Positions 14,947-24,227 of a stretch of DNA of 37,237 bases are shown here, in pieces. The notes below the pieces were generated by a model that saw nothing but the letters and a program-made list of their open reading frames with translations, was not told where the DNA came from and searched no databases. Every line of letters starts with the position of its first letter. Position 1 is the stretch's first letter. The translations under genes and the position numbers were made by a program. This DNA comes from an uncultured Prevotella sp. (GTDB taxonomy: Bacteria > Bacteroidota > Bacteroidia > Bacteroidales > Bacteroidaceae), in the NCBI GenBank assembly GCA_958369755.1, contig CATXJC010000018.1, positions 1 through 37,237 of the forward strand, in the 5' to 3' direction.

Positions 14947-17900
14947 TTAAAAAATCATCTTATAGTCCTTACTGCTACCATCTGTCAATTCTATGTGTAT
15001 GATTTGAATGCCTGTGGCTATGCTCGCCTTTAAACACCTTGAACCATTTCCCTGTACCCTGCTGATGATTCTGCCATTCAGGTCTATGACCTTAACACTC
15101 TTGAGCAGACCGCTGGCAGATTGCACGAGGACAGAAGAACCTTCCTGAACAATACTGATGCGCTGATCAGTATCGACAGATGACACATCTGTACTTCCAT
15201 AACGGCTTCTGATAACAAATCTGCCTAACGAGGTCTCGGCATCCGCAATAATGAGAGGAGAATCGAGTGAATAATCGGCACCCGAAAGCATATCATGGAG
15301 AACATATCCGCTCATATCAACACCCTGAATAGGTTTTACCTCGATACGGATGCTATCCTTTTGCGACAGATAGATTCCTAAAGATGTAGCGCCAGTCATC
15401 GGAAGGATATCGTAAGCCTGACTCTGCTGAATACCAAATACCTTCAAAGGTGACTTCACTTCACTATCCAGAAGAGTTGGAACCAATACAGAGTTCTTGA
15501 AAGAAGAACCATCAGAAACATCATAAGCAGTTTCTGAATTCTCCATCACCAGCATAGCTGCTGATTTGCTTCGCGTCTTCAGGCTTTCCACACACACTTT
15601 CAGTCCCTTGGCTTCAGCAGGTTTACTTTCCTCAGTAGCCTTCTTGCTTCCACCTATCATTTCTGGGGTGAGCAGCAGGGGGATTTGCGTACTCGGCTCA
15701 TCATTTGTGGTAACATAGAATGCCTGCATGGGGGCGATGGTGGTGGCGTTGCCCGTAGAAGCTACCTTGCTTACAGTTTGCTCTTCCATGCCTCCTGATT
15801 CATTCTCTACTTCCACCTTCACACTGCTCACGTCCTCATTCGCCTCCAGGAACTTCTGGATATTCAGTCGGCTCATGAATGGGTTGCCCAGCAAGAAGGT
15901 CTGCGTAGGAATATCCGATTTCAGCGTAATATGATACTCGCTCTGCCCCACGAACACCGTGCGGTTCTCCGTCACTTCCTTGCCTTCCGACAGATACTTA
16001 TATTCCATCGTCAAGTCGCCCTCCTTCGGAGAATCCGGTTCGTAGATGAAGCGGTTTATCTTATCTGCATCTTTCGTCACTGTTTCACTAGCCACTTTCT
16101 CCTGATCGTAATCCACGAAGTAACTATATTCTTTATGCGTCTTAGGCAGGCGGATACTGAACTTATTGGTAGCCGGCAGATTGCCGTTGTCTATCCACAT
16201 AGAGAAGCCTTCACCCATGCCGTACTCCTTCGCCACGGCATTGAAGTTGTGCGACCAGGTGGCCTCGTTCACAGCGAGCGTTTCATCCGTCAAAACCGGA
16301 TTTCCCTTGCTGTTTAGCGAATAAATCTTACCCGGATGCGCAGCCGCCCAGAGGCGCTGGTAGATGCTCGGATTGAAGCGCTGTTCCTTCCAGTTTTCTT
16401 CGTTCAGTTCCTCGAAGTATTTCGCCTTCGTGGTGTCGGCAGGCATGAACATATCGCCCGTGTACATCTGCTTGAGCGGTGCACTCAGCAGATAGTAATG
16501 GTTCGGCTTCTGCTCCAGTTCTACCCATGCCTTGCGATAGTTGAGCGATGGCACGTTATCCACTGCCGAACGGGGTTCGAAGAAGATGTCCTTGCAGCAG
16601 TAGTCGGCTGGCTTCTCTGGCGTGCCCAGCACTGGGAAGTTATCGGCATCCGACGAGATGATGGCGTTGGTGCAGCAGTAAGGCGAACCGTCGCTCCAGT
16701 TGTCCCACTTGTTCCATTCATTGGTAGATGCACTCGGAAGCCATCGGGTCTGTAATGGATGAACCTGATATACAACAGAAGAGAGTGGCGTCCAGCTGCC
16801 ATCGAAGAAGGTGAGCTGATATTCGCCCGGCTCCTTGGTGGTGTAGGTATATTGGATATTGTTCTTGGTGTCTGATGTAGAATGCAGAGACACGATGCCA
16901 TTATCTCCCGCATTCTTATCACCGAAGTAAAGATGATAATCTACTCCGGTTAATCCGGTAGCAGTTACGACAATCTTATCTCCTACGCATACATTGTTGA
17001 CAGCGATATCGTCTACACCATCTACGCACGACTTGTCGTCCTTACAGTCAGGAATACCATCATTATCAATATCACCACGTGTCACGAGTCCGTAGAATTT
17101 CTGCACATCCAATGCGCCTACAATTTTGGCTAAAGTTAATCGCACCTCGTCATACGCTTTCTTTGGCTGAAAGAAGAGGATATTCTTATCGCCATAACCC
17201 GCTACATTAGCGGAAATCACCTTCCAGTCGGTAAATTTATCTCCCGTAGAATTACCGTCTTTGAAGGTTTCTACCGTTAGCCAGTCTCCTACATCTACGG
17301 CTGCCAGGAAAGTCTTGTTGTCAATGACAATTCCCAACTGATGATGATAGTCGAGTGTTCTACCCATCTTTACGGCGAATGTTTGACCAACTCCCAGACT
17401 TACCGTATTGGCAACCGCCATATAGGTATTCAAGTCATCATCCACCAGATAACCTAAGTTATCATCTACAGTAGCCACACTCACCGCTCCGCCAAATTTG
17501 GTTTCATTAGCATTGATGGTAGTATGTGAATGATTATGCGACATCACCATACTGCTACATGCAAGTGGCGAAGAACAGTCGTCGGAAGCCTCCTCGATAA
17601 AGGCATAGTAGATACGGAGTTTAGAACCGCCCAGATTGAGTACACCCGAATTCCAGAGTTGGAACTCATCCATCTGAATCTGTTTGCCTTTGCTGTCGTA
17701 GGCTGGAACTTCGATAGAATATCTTATCTTTTGCAGCTTGTCTGAACCTGCAATATCTGCACTAATCGCATTGTTCTCATCTATCAGATGGCGATATACT
17801 TCCTTGCCTTGGTTATAGCAGCGTATCTGCAGGAATTGCAGGGCATGCAAATTGATTACTGTAGCATCAGCCTCTACCACAAAACCAATGCGCTTAGGTT

Positions 17901-19800
17901 GAGCTCTCTTGACGGCATCCGGCTCTGATTCACCTTCGTGTCGGTCGGTAGCATCGTATATCAGTTGACCATCCTTGCGGTGAATTCCGATGATGCAGAG
18001 GTTATCGGCAAGACTCAAGCCACCTATATATTCGGCATATTTATCATATTCACCTTTGATAATATTGTCTCTATCCTTGAGTTCAGAGACAGAAAGCAGC
18101 GAGCCGGATGTTTCGTGAATCTTAGGCGATACCTCGTAGAAATCTTCACCCAGTTTGTTGACAAGTGGTTTGCCGCAAGTTGTATTTCCATCATTAAAAC
18201 CACCTACGGTAATGGTGGTTTCATCATAACATCCGTCCTGAGCCGTGGCCCTGAAGGTATATTTACCAGGTTCCAGATTGGTAACTTGACCATCAGAGGT
18301 AACCTTTACAGGTGTGGTGGCAAGAATATCGTTATTTTTCAAATCCCATGCATTCACCAGCTTCCATGTTACGCTCACCTTGGGGTTGGAGCGAAGGTTG
18401 AACGAAGTCTGCGATTGGCAGACATTGCTGCTGATGGTAGGATTGATGGGGCACCGGTGGGATACATCTGGAGCCATTCTTACGAATCCATAGTGGATGC
18501 CAATGGCGCCTGCATCAACTCCGAGAACCGTAAGGAATCTGATTTCGCATCCTGAAAACGGCACCTTTGCCTTGATGCTCACCGTTCCGTCGCCAATTTG
18601 CACCAGCGAGAGGTGGAGCACCTGGGCAGAAATCGTTTCTTCCTGCACCTTGTTTCCCTTGTGGTCGAAGAGCAGCACGTTGACCCATGTTCCTGCATTG
18701 AGGCTCAGCAGGGCATCCATCTTGTATTTGAAGCCAGCCTCCATGCCAGCCTCGAATGCTTCGCCTTGCGGGTTCTTGTTGTTCTGCATCATAAACTTGG
18801 CTCCGCCCTGGTAACCTATGTCAAGAAGAGGGACGATGGTGGCGAAATTGTCCAGATCATCATCTGTCATCTTCTTTATATCTTTGTCCAGGAAAGGCAG
18901 GGGGATGCCGAGGATAATAGGGCGCCAGCCTTTCATCTCTTTGAGCGCTACCTGCTTGTCGTCTTTGAAATATTCGTTGTATTTTTTGATGCCTCCATCG
19001 GTGATGGTAAACTCCGTAGATTCGCCCACGAAGGCATATTTGATTTTCAGAATATTCGCCACTTCTGCCTGAATGCCGCCCGAGCAGTCGAGAGAGATTT
19101 CATCGAAGAGCCAGTCGCTTTCTGCCGTCAGCATGGCGCAGATGTTGTCGGAACCCGGTATCTGGAGCAGCTTCAGCGTTACTCCCGAACCATTCTGTCC
19201 TTCCCTTACCGCCTTCACACCCTTCAGTTTGCCGTCGCGATAGAATCCGATGGAGAATGCCTTGATTACATCGAGGCTCAGCACGCTGCTACCCGAACCA
19301 GCCACGATGGTAAAGCCTGCCACCGTTCCCTTGGAATAGTAATTATCCATATCTTTTACACTTACTATCGGGTCTACGGTTACCCCTGCTCGTACCACGG
19401 AGTTCACCTGTGCATAGTTGTCGAGTGAATCGTCGGTAAGGGCGCCCATATCCTTTGCCCAGCTGCCTACGCCTACCACACCAATCAATTTGTTAATGGT
19501 GCACGATTCGCCCGTAAGGGCACGGCGGTTGCGCAGTTCACGGAATGTCATGTTGTAATATTTGGGGTCATTGTTGAACTCCACAAAATGGTCTTGGTGC
19601 TTGTCGGCAGGCAGATCATCCCAGTTGTTGGTCCAGATGGGTTTCTTGCAGTTCTTGAACGAGTCTCTAACGGCAGCACTCTCGAAATAGGGACTGGTGT
19701 TGTCATCCTGAGGTTGTGCCGCCTGGATAGAGGCGGGCACAACCATCAGGAATGCCAACAAAAATGATATGAAAGTTTTGTATATAAAATGCAGTTTCAT
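14947..19800 (-). CDS. Large T9SS-exported surface protein, probable fimbrial tip adhesin
   Basis: 1617-aa protein, last gene of the fimbrial operon. The start at 19800 gives a clear signal peptide (KLHFIYKTFISFLLAFLMVV then PASIQA); the open frame extends nine codons further. The C-terminal about 75 residues look like a type A T9SS sorting domain (LLKSVKVIDLNGRIISRVQG ... GIQIIHIELTDG ... KMIF). The first 920 residues hold about four related modules. Each starts with a D-x-L-D-x-Y/F-A-like motif (near residues 123, 311, 582 and 785) and ends in a YAFV/YGFV-like strand (near 257, 437, 733 and 903). A thrombospondin-3-like Ca2+ loop (DIDNDGIPDCKDD) follows near residue 913. In the P. gingivalis Mfa fimbria a T9SS-exported protein, Mfa5, plays an accessory tip role. 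By analogy this may be the adhesin, but no vWA domain is seen. Confidence 0.85.
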   Translation of the reverse strand: MKLHFIYKTFISFLLAFLMVVPASIQAAQPQDDNTSPYFESAAVRDSFKNCKKPIWTNNWDDLPADKHQDHFVEFNNDPKYYNMTFRELRNRRALTGESCTINKLIGVVGVGSWAKDMGALTDDSLDNYAQVNSVVRAGVTVDPIVSVKDMDNYYSKGTVAGFTIVAGSGSSVLSLDVIKAFSIGFYRDGKLKGVKAVREGQNGSGVTLKLLQIPGSDNICAMLTAESDWLFDEISLDCSGGIQAEVANILKIKYAFVGESTEFTITDGGIKKYNEYFKDDKQVALKEMKGWRPIILGIPLPFLDKDIKKMTDDDLDNFATIVPLLDIGYQGGAKFMMQNNKNPQGEAFEAGMEAGFKYKMDALLSLNAGTWVNVLLFDHKGNKVQEETISAQVLHLSLVQIGDGTVSIKAKVPFSGCEIRFLTVLGVDAGAIGIHYGFVRMAPDVSHRCPINPTISSNVCQSQTSFNLRSNPKVSVTWKLVNAWDLKNNDILATTPVKVTSDGQVTNLEPGKYTFRATAQDGCYDETTITVGGFNDGNTTCGKPLVNKLGEDFYEVSPKIHETSGSLLSVSELKDRDNIIKGEYDKYAEYIGGLSLADNLCIIGIHRKDGQLIYDATDRHEGESEPDAVKRAQPKRIGFVVEADATVINLHALQFLQIRCYNQGKEVYRHLIDENNAISADIAGSDKLQKIRYSIEVPAYDSKGKQIQMDEFQLWNSGVLNLGGSKLRIYYAFIEEASDDCSSPLACSSMVMSHNHSHTTINANETKFGGAVSVATVDDNLGYLVDDDLNTYMAVANTVSLGVGQTFAVKMGRTLDYHHQLGIVIDNKTFLAAVDVGDWLTVETFKDGNSTGDKFTDWKVISANVAGYGDKNILFFQPKKAYDEVRLTLAKIVGALDVQKFYGLVTRGDIDNDGIPDCKDDKSCVDGVDDIAVNNVCVGDKIVVTATGLTGVDYHLYFGDKNAGDNGIVSLHSTSDTKNNIQYTYTTKEPGEYQLTFFDGSWTPLSSVVYQVHPLQTRWLPSASTNEWNKWDNWSDGSPYCCTNAIISSDADNFPVLGTPEKPADYCCKDIFFEPRSAVDNVPSLNYRKAWVELEQKPNHYYLLSAPLKQMYTGDMFMPADTTKAKYFEELNEENWKEQRFNPSIYQRLWAAAHPGKIYSLNSKGNPVLTDETLAVNEATWSHNFNAVAKEYGMGEGFSMWIDNGNLPATNKFSIRLPKTHKEYSYFVDYDQEKVASETVTKDADKINRFIYEPDSPKEGDLTMEYKYLSEGKEVTENRTVFVGQSEYHITLKSDIPTQTFLLGNPFMSRLNIQKFLEANEDVSSVKVEVENESGGMEEQTVSKVASTGNATTIAPMQAFYVTTNDEPSTQIPLLLTPEMIGGSKKATEESKPAEAKGLKVCVESLKTRSKSAAMLVMENSETAYDVSDGSSFKNSVLVPTLLDSEVKSPLKVFGIQQSQAYDILPMTGATSLGIYLSQKDSIRIEVKPIQGVDMSGYVLHDMLSGADYSLDSPLIIADAETSLGRFVIRSRYGSTDVSSVDTDQRISIVQEGSSVLVQSASGLLKSVKVIDLNGRIISRVQGNGSRCLKASIATGIQIIHIELTDGSSKDYKMIF

Positions 19801-19851
19801 TGTCTGTTTGATTTTAAAACATAGCATAACGTCTTGATAATTCTCTTGATC

Positions 19852-21312
19852 TTATTCGAGCAAATGTCTGGAGTCTGTAAGTGTCTTTTGCTCATCGTAT
19901 GTGAAGACATATTTATGGTTTCGTCTCAGATAGAAGAGGTTGCTTACTCCATCTACCACGATAACGCCCGTGGCTGCTTCAGAAGACATCATATCCTTTG
20001 CCTTTATCTGATAGTTGTGGGCATGAGGATAGGCTTTGAGGCCTATTCGCACGGCAAGATGGGTCTTGCCTGGCAGCACAAATGCCTTGAGCACCACTTC
20101 CTTGCCTTCACCTGGGAAGGGGGCATAGGCAATGGCGGTATAGGAGCCTCCCTTTTCTGAATACTTTTTGATAGGTACACTGCCCTGCTTAAAACCGTCG
20201 TAGCTGGTAAGAGGCATCTGGGTAAGCACGGTGTCGGCAAGTAGGCAATACCATTGCGTCTGCGCTGTAATGCTGTAATGGGCGGCATGAGTGATATGAA
20301 CCTCCACTTCTGCCATGCCTCTATAGAGTGTTCCTACAAGCGGCGTAGGGGTGTTGTTTCCCAGATTTTCCTTCTGGTAATCAGCAGAAGAGATGATTGG
20401 ATTTTGGGTGGCATCTCCCTTCTGGTAGAGGGTGCCATAGAAGAGCTGCGGCACCGTGATGAGCCGGCGGCTCAAGCAATTTACATTATTGAGAACTATT
20501 TTTTTTAGATACTCAAGCCAGTTGTTGGGGGTGTCGGTTCTGTCCTTATCATTAACCAGGTAACTCGCAAACGTGGCCTTGAACTCCTGAAATGTAGTGC
20601 CTTTTTTTATATTGAGCATATCATTGGTAATCACTTGGTTTGCCTGATACTGCGGATAGGGCGATTTCTCCTGGCTATTGTAAGCGAGGGCAATGATGCG
20701 ATATTCGTAGCCCCTGCTGATGCCGAAGGTGCCCTTTACCACATAGTGCTTGTGGAGCTTTCCCGAAAGATAATCGTCTTCCTTGCCGTCTTCTAACGTG
20801 GGTTTCCCGTTAATCACCCAGTCGTTGGTAGGGTCGTACTCGAAGCCCTGGATATCGTTGACTGCAGCATCATAGGTTGCAGTTTTTTCTCCATTGTTCT
20901 GAACTCTTCGTCGAAAAGCTATCAGCCTTACGGCATCGACGTTGTCGGTCTCGGTATATCCGTCGTCCTCGCCTATTGTGCCCGACGAGGAAGAGGATCC
21001 TGCACCAGGAGGAGCTACACGGGTGTTTCTGCCATCTTGCTTGGCATTGCCATCGCTGCCGCTTAATCCGCCCAGAGTGATGGTGATGGGAACAGTCGTA
21101 ATTTCATCTTCGTTTTCCGAAGGCTGATTCATGCCTGCATCTCCATTGCTGCCATCTGGATAAGGTGGCAGATCGGCATCGCTGCTGCATCCTGCGGCTA
21201 GTACGAGGAGGAAGCAAAAACCTGCCGCCATGCCTGTCCTGATGGCGTTCATCCTGATGGCGTTCATCTTGATGGAGCTTATCTTATAGATGCTAAATCT
21301 TGATTTCTGCAT
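19852..21312 (-). CDS. Minor fimbrial lipoprotein (Mfa/fimbrillin-like)
   Basis: 486-aa lipoprotein. After an unusually long Lys/Arg-rich n-region the lipobox LAAGC places the acylated Cys at residue 42. A low-complexity Gly/Asp/Ser linker follows, with a possible Arg-cleavage site at NTRVAPP, then a beta-rich body ending in KYVFTYDEQ, the usual near-C-terminal strand of such pilins. The start at 21312 has GGAA nine bases upstream; starts at 21267, 21252 or 21231 are also possible because a 15-base duplication repeats the MNAIR codons. It lies 33 bases after the preceding pilin gene and 51 bases before the large T9SS protein. A minor subunit role is inferred from position and architecture. 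Confidence 0.75.
   Translation of the reverse strand: MQKSRFSIYKISSIKMNAIRMNAIRTGMAAGFCFLLVLAAGCSSDADLPPYPDGSNGDAGMNQPSENEDEITTVPITITLGGLSGSDGNAKQDGRNTRVAPPGAGSSSSSGTIGEDDGYTETDNVDAVRLIAFRRRVQNNGEKTATYDAAVNDIQGFEYDPTNDWVINGKPTLEDGKEDDYLSGKLHKHYVVKGTFGISRGYEYRIIALAYNSQEKSPYPQYQANQVITNDMLNIKKGTTFQEFKATFASYLVNDKDRTDTPNNWLEYLKKIVLNNVNCLSRRLITVPQLFYGTLYQKGDATQNPIISSADYQKENLGNNTPTPLVGTLYRGMAEVEVHITHAAHYSITAQTQWYCLLADTVLTQMPLTSYDGFKQGSVPIKKYSEKGGSYTAIAYAPFPGEGKEVVLKAFVLPGKTHLAVRIGLKAYPHAHNYQIKAKDMMSSEAATGVIVVDGVSNLFYLRRNHKYVFTYDEQKTLTDSRHLLE
21238..21267 (-). repeat. 15-base in-frame tandem duplication in the signal-peptide region
   Basis: CCTGATGGCGTTCAT occurs twice in tandem, giving MNAIRMNAIR in the minus-strand pilin; a third partial unit adjoins. 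It preserves frame and multiplies potential start codons. Confidence 0.8.
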
Positions 21313-21345
21313 ATTCTATTTCCGTTTTTATGCTGTTTGTAACGT

Positions 21346-22647
21346 TTATTCTGTTTCAAATTCATGTTTTTTTTCGAAGGCTGGTTCTATCTCAACCTTC
21401 ACGTCGGTCATCACCGGCTCGTAATACTCCTTCAGGTCGTATGGCTGGTTCACGGTCTTGCTCTTGGCTCCCAGGCAATACAGGTGGTTTGCCTCGATAG
21501 GGAATTTGAACTTGTCGCCAGTGGTTGTAGACTTCCTGATGTTGTCGTACCTGTGGTGCGTGCCATCCGTGTAATGCAGATAGAAGGTGGTCTCGTTCTC
21601 GGCCGAGTTCTTGCTTTTCTGCATTTTTTCCTCTGGTGTAGGCATCATGAAGTTGCTTATCATGTAGCTGTTTGCCTTCCATCCTTTCTGGGAGTCTTCA
21701 GCTCGCTTGAATATGTTCTCTGTAGCATCTACGGTCCATCCGTTTGAGGGGGTGAGGTCGATGGTGCCCAACGTCTGATAAGTCAACGGTTCAGCATCTG
21801 CTGGTGCCTGCTTCTGCCTTATCAGCGTTTCGGTGCTGATGCCGGTGGCTACAACGGATAGAGAGGTGGGCTTGAAGGTAACGGGGCTCACGTCTCCTGC
21901 TGCATTCGACTCCACCTGTGCCGGGATGTTTTCTACGTAAATCATCAGGCCAGCCACGTTACGGCTGGCGGTCAGCGTGCGGTGGAAGTATTTCGTCTCT
22001 TCCGTTACGAGAACGGGGGCTTCCTCATGTGTCTTCTCGTCTTGCAGAATGCCGCTAAACAGCTCTGTGGTATTGAGGATACCGAGTTTGACGCTGTTTT
22101 TTGCCTCCTCGGTGAGGGCGATTCTTGCGTCCTCCAGTTTCGTTTCGTTTTTAGTGAATTTGGGTTCTGTAAGTACTTTCGTCGTTGCGTATTTATCATC
22201 TCTTCCTATGGCTAGAAACTGGTAGTAGTAGCCGTTCTGCAGATAGGGTTCGAAGGTGTATAGATGCTGCTCGGGCATGTTCTGGTGCTCGGCAGAATAG
22301 TAGGGTTCTCTATTGTTGAATGCGTCAACGGAATAGTAACCTTTCTTGGCTGCTTCCGTTTCAATAGGGGTGCAATAGGTATATGCTTCTTCTGGGGTGC
22401 CCTTCTTGTCTTCGGGGCATCTGAAGACGTAGATTCTCATATCATTCACCTGCTGTGCTCCATCCCATGTATCAAGTTCTCGTGAGCCGGTAACAACACC
22501 TGCGCTTACGCCCACTCTCATGTCCAACTTCACGGCATGCGAGCCGTCGGCGAGGGTATCAGGCACATCATTACTTGCGCTGCAGCTCATTAGGAGACTG
22601 GCAGCGAGGATTATATTTAAACTGTTTTTTATAGATTTTCTCATCAT
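21346..22647 (-). CDS. Minor fimbrillin lipoprotein
   Basis: 433-aa lipoprotein with signal SLNIILAASLLMSCSASND (acyl Cys near residue 22). An early Arg site (VTGSRELDTWDG) could be the maturation cleavage used by type V pilins. The segment VAGLMIYVENIPAQ (mid-protein) and the C-terminal FPIEANHLYCLGAKSKTVNQ resemble strands seen in P_gingi_FimA/Mfa-like fimbrillins. It follows the major fimbrillin gene after a 203-base gap containing a long hairpin and a 21-base tandem repeat, and is followed after 33 bases by another minor pilin. Probably an accessory shaft or tip-proximal subunit. Confidence 0.8.
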   Translation of the reverse strand: MMRKSIKNSLNIILAASLLMSCSASNDVPDTLADGSHAVKLDMRVGVSAGVVTGSRELDTWDGAQQVNDMRIYVFRCPEDKKGTPEEAYTYCTPIETEAAKKGYYSVDAFNNREPYYSAEHQNMPEQHLYTFEPYLQNGYYYQFLAIGRDDKYATTKVLTEPKFTKNETKLEDARIALTEEAKNSVKLGILNTTELFSGILQDEKTHEEAPVLVTEETKYFHRTLTASRNVAGLMIYVENIPAQVESNAAGDVSPVTFKPTSLSVVATGISTETLIRQKQAPADAEPLTYQTLGTIDLTPSNGWTVDATENIFKRAEDSQKGWKANSYMISNFMMPTPEEKMQKSKNSAENETTFYLHYTDGTHHRYDNIRKSTTTGDKFKFPIEANHLYCLGAKSKTVNQPYDLKEYYEPVMTDVKVEIEPAFEKKHEFETE

Positions 22648-22650
22648 ATT

Positions 22651-22713
22651 CGCCTATTCGATTTCAATGTTTGCCTATTCGATTTCAATGTTCGCCTATT
22701 CGATTTGAATGGG
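22651..22713. repeat. Three tandem copies of a 21-base repeat before a minor pilin gene
   Basis: Units start at 22651, 22672 and 22693 (CGCCTATTCGATTTCAATGT plus T), the last slightly diverged. They end four bases upstream of the start codon, where the ribosome would bind. Copy-number change would alter the distance between upstream signals and the start codon. Confidence 0.85.
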
Positions 22714-22763
22714 AATTACGTATAAAATGAATGATAAATTAAATATTGTGATGTTGGGATAGT

Positions 22764-22803
22764 AAGGGATGCGAGTGCCTATAGCGGGCACTGTGCATCC
22801 CTT
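22764..22803 (-). promoter_or_regulatory. Long stem-loop between major and minor pilin genes
   Basis: Outer arms AAGGGATGC/GCATCCCTT (9 bp) and inner arms AGTGCC/GGCACT (6 bp) around a 7-base loop. No U-run follows on the minus strand, so it is more likely a 3'-stabilising or partial-termination element limiting readthrough from the major fimbrillin into the minor subunits. Confidence 0.6.
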
Positions 22804-22850
22804 GGATATATTTTTCTTAATACTGCCTATATTATGAGCACGTAGTAAGA

Positions 22851-24191
22851 TTAATCACCCAGCACCAACTTGTGGATAGCCTCCCAGTTGTCGTTCACCT
22901 TCAAGATGAGGTTCTGAGATTTGGTCAAGTCTTCTGGCTCGTCTTTACCTGGATCTGGAGTTGGTTTGTCTGGATCTGGATCTGGAGTTGGTTTACTTGG
23001 ATCTGGATCAGTTGGTGTACCATTTGAAGTCTTCACACCCAAGTTGTACATGTGGTTACGAACCACGTTGAAGATTGAAGCGCTTTCGTCTGCAACATTT
23101 CCATTTTCCGTATTCGAATTTACTTCTGGGATAGAAACGGTCCAAGTATTGATGATATCGCCAGCATTATCCAAGAGCTGAAGCTCCATGGTGCTCTTGC
23201 CGCTAGTTAACTTAAATGGAATGACGAAGTTGCTTCCGAATACAGAACCCTTCACAACCTGAGTCTTTACATCATCAGGGTGCTGCCAGGTATCTTCAGC
23301 ATTCAGCAGACCGTCCTTGTTTTTATCACCCTCAGTGAACCATTTAGTCAAATCGATAGAGTAGAGCACATAACCATTGGCGCCATCTTTGAACAGTGCA
23401 TCTGAAGTAGGTGCTGTTGCACTTTTAGAACCATTAACATAATACTTGATAGTGCTGCCAGTTGCTCCATTAGCAGTGAATGAGCTGTTGAAGTTGTTGA
23501 AAGTCAACACATCATTCTTATCTCTTACTACGAGACGAAGGGTTGCGGCTGCTTTGCCATTCACACTTGCAGGAATGTTCTGGAAATAACCGAAGCTACC
23601 AGCTACCTGACGATGCAAGGTTACTGCTACGCCATCATCTTCACCCTTAGTAAGGTTGGTAATTTTCTTATCAGCGTTGATATTCAGTTCTGCATCACCT
23701 GCGAATACCTCCTCTGCTACTTTGCCTGCCTTCAAGGTTGCAGTAATATCCTTGTAAGTACCAGTAAGGGCTTCTGTACTTGTTACATCCAAAGCATAGG
23801 TGTAGTCACTGTTATCGCTGTAACCTACAGCCATAACCTTGTAGTTACCTTCACCCAGTCTCTGATCACCCTTGTAAGTAAGAGTAAGCTCGCGACCATG
23901 ATTGTCATACGTAGCACTCTTTTTCCAATCCATCTTTGCGTCTTTGACAATTTCATTTGTTTTGGAGTTGTAAATCAACACGCGAACATTCTGGATAGTC
24001 TGCAAAGCCTGTGAAGAATACAATGGGCGGCCTGCACGTGTTGTCAAGCCATCACCACTACTTGCTACATGCAATACAATCTGCTGTACTGCCTCGTTCT
24101 GACCCTCTGTGCTAACCACAGCGTCGTCACTGCTACATGCGCTGAACAGCAAGCTGCTTGCTGCAAGCGCAAAAAACATACCTTTTTTCAT
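22851..24191 (-). CDS. Major fimbrillin (type V pilus shaft subunit, Mfa1/FimA-like)
   Basis: 446-aa lipoprotein precursor: signal with lipobox FSAC (Cys19), and then LTTRAGRPLYSS near residue 52. An Arg-specific protease cut there, as in other type V pilins, would expose the groove for donor-strand exchange. The middle is beta-rich with low Cys. A Pro/Asp repeat (PTDPDPSKPTPDPDPDKPTP) separates the body from a C-terminal strand LILKVNDNWEAIHKLVLGD. It follows the FimB/Mfa2-like gene by 36 bases and precedes a long hairpin, as expected for an abundant subunit. The major-subunit role is inferred from position and architecture. Confidence 0.8.
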   Translation of the reverse strand: MKKGMFFALAASSLLFSACSSDDAVVSTEGQNEAVQQIVLHVASSGDGLTTRAGRPLYSSQALQTIQNVRVLIYNSKTNEIVKDAKMDWKKSATYDNHGRELTLTYKGDQRLGEGNYKVMAVGYSDNSDYTYALDVTSTEALTGTYKDITATLKAGKVAEEVFAGDAELNINADKKITNLTKGEDDGVAVTLHRQVAGSFGYFQNIPASVNGKAAATLRLVVRDKNDVLTFNNFNSSFTANGATGSTIKYYVNGSKSATAPTSDALFKDGANGYVLYSIDLTKWFTEGDKNKDGLLNAEDTWQHPDDVKTQVVKGSVFGSNFVIPFKLTSGKSTMELQLLDNAGDIINTWTVSIPEVNSNTENGNVADESASIFNVVRNHMYNLGVKTSNGTPTDPDPSKPTPDPDPDKPTPDPGKDEPEDLTKSQNLILKVNDNWEAIHKLVLGD

Positions 24192-24227
24192 AAATTATAA
24201 ATTTAAAAATTGAGTATAAATTAATTA

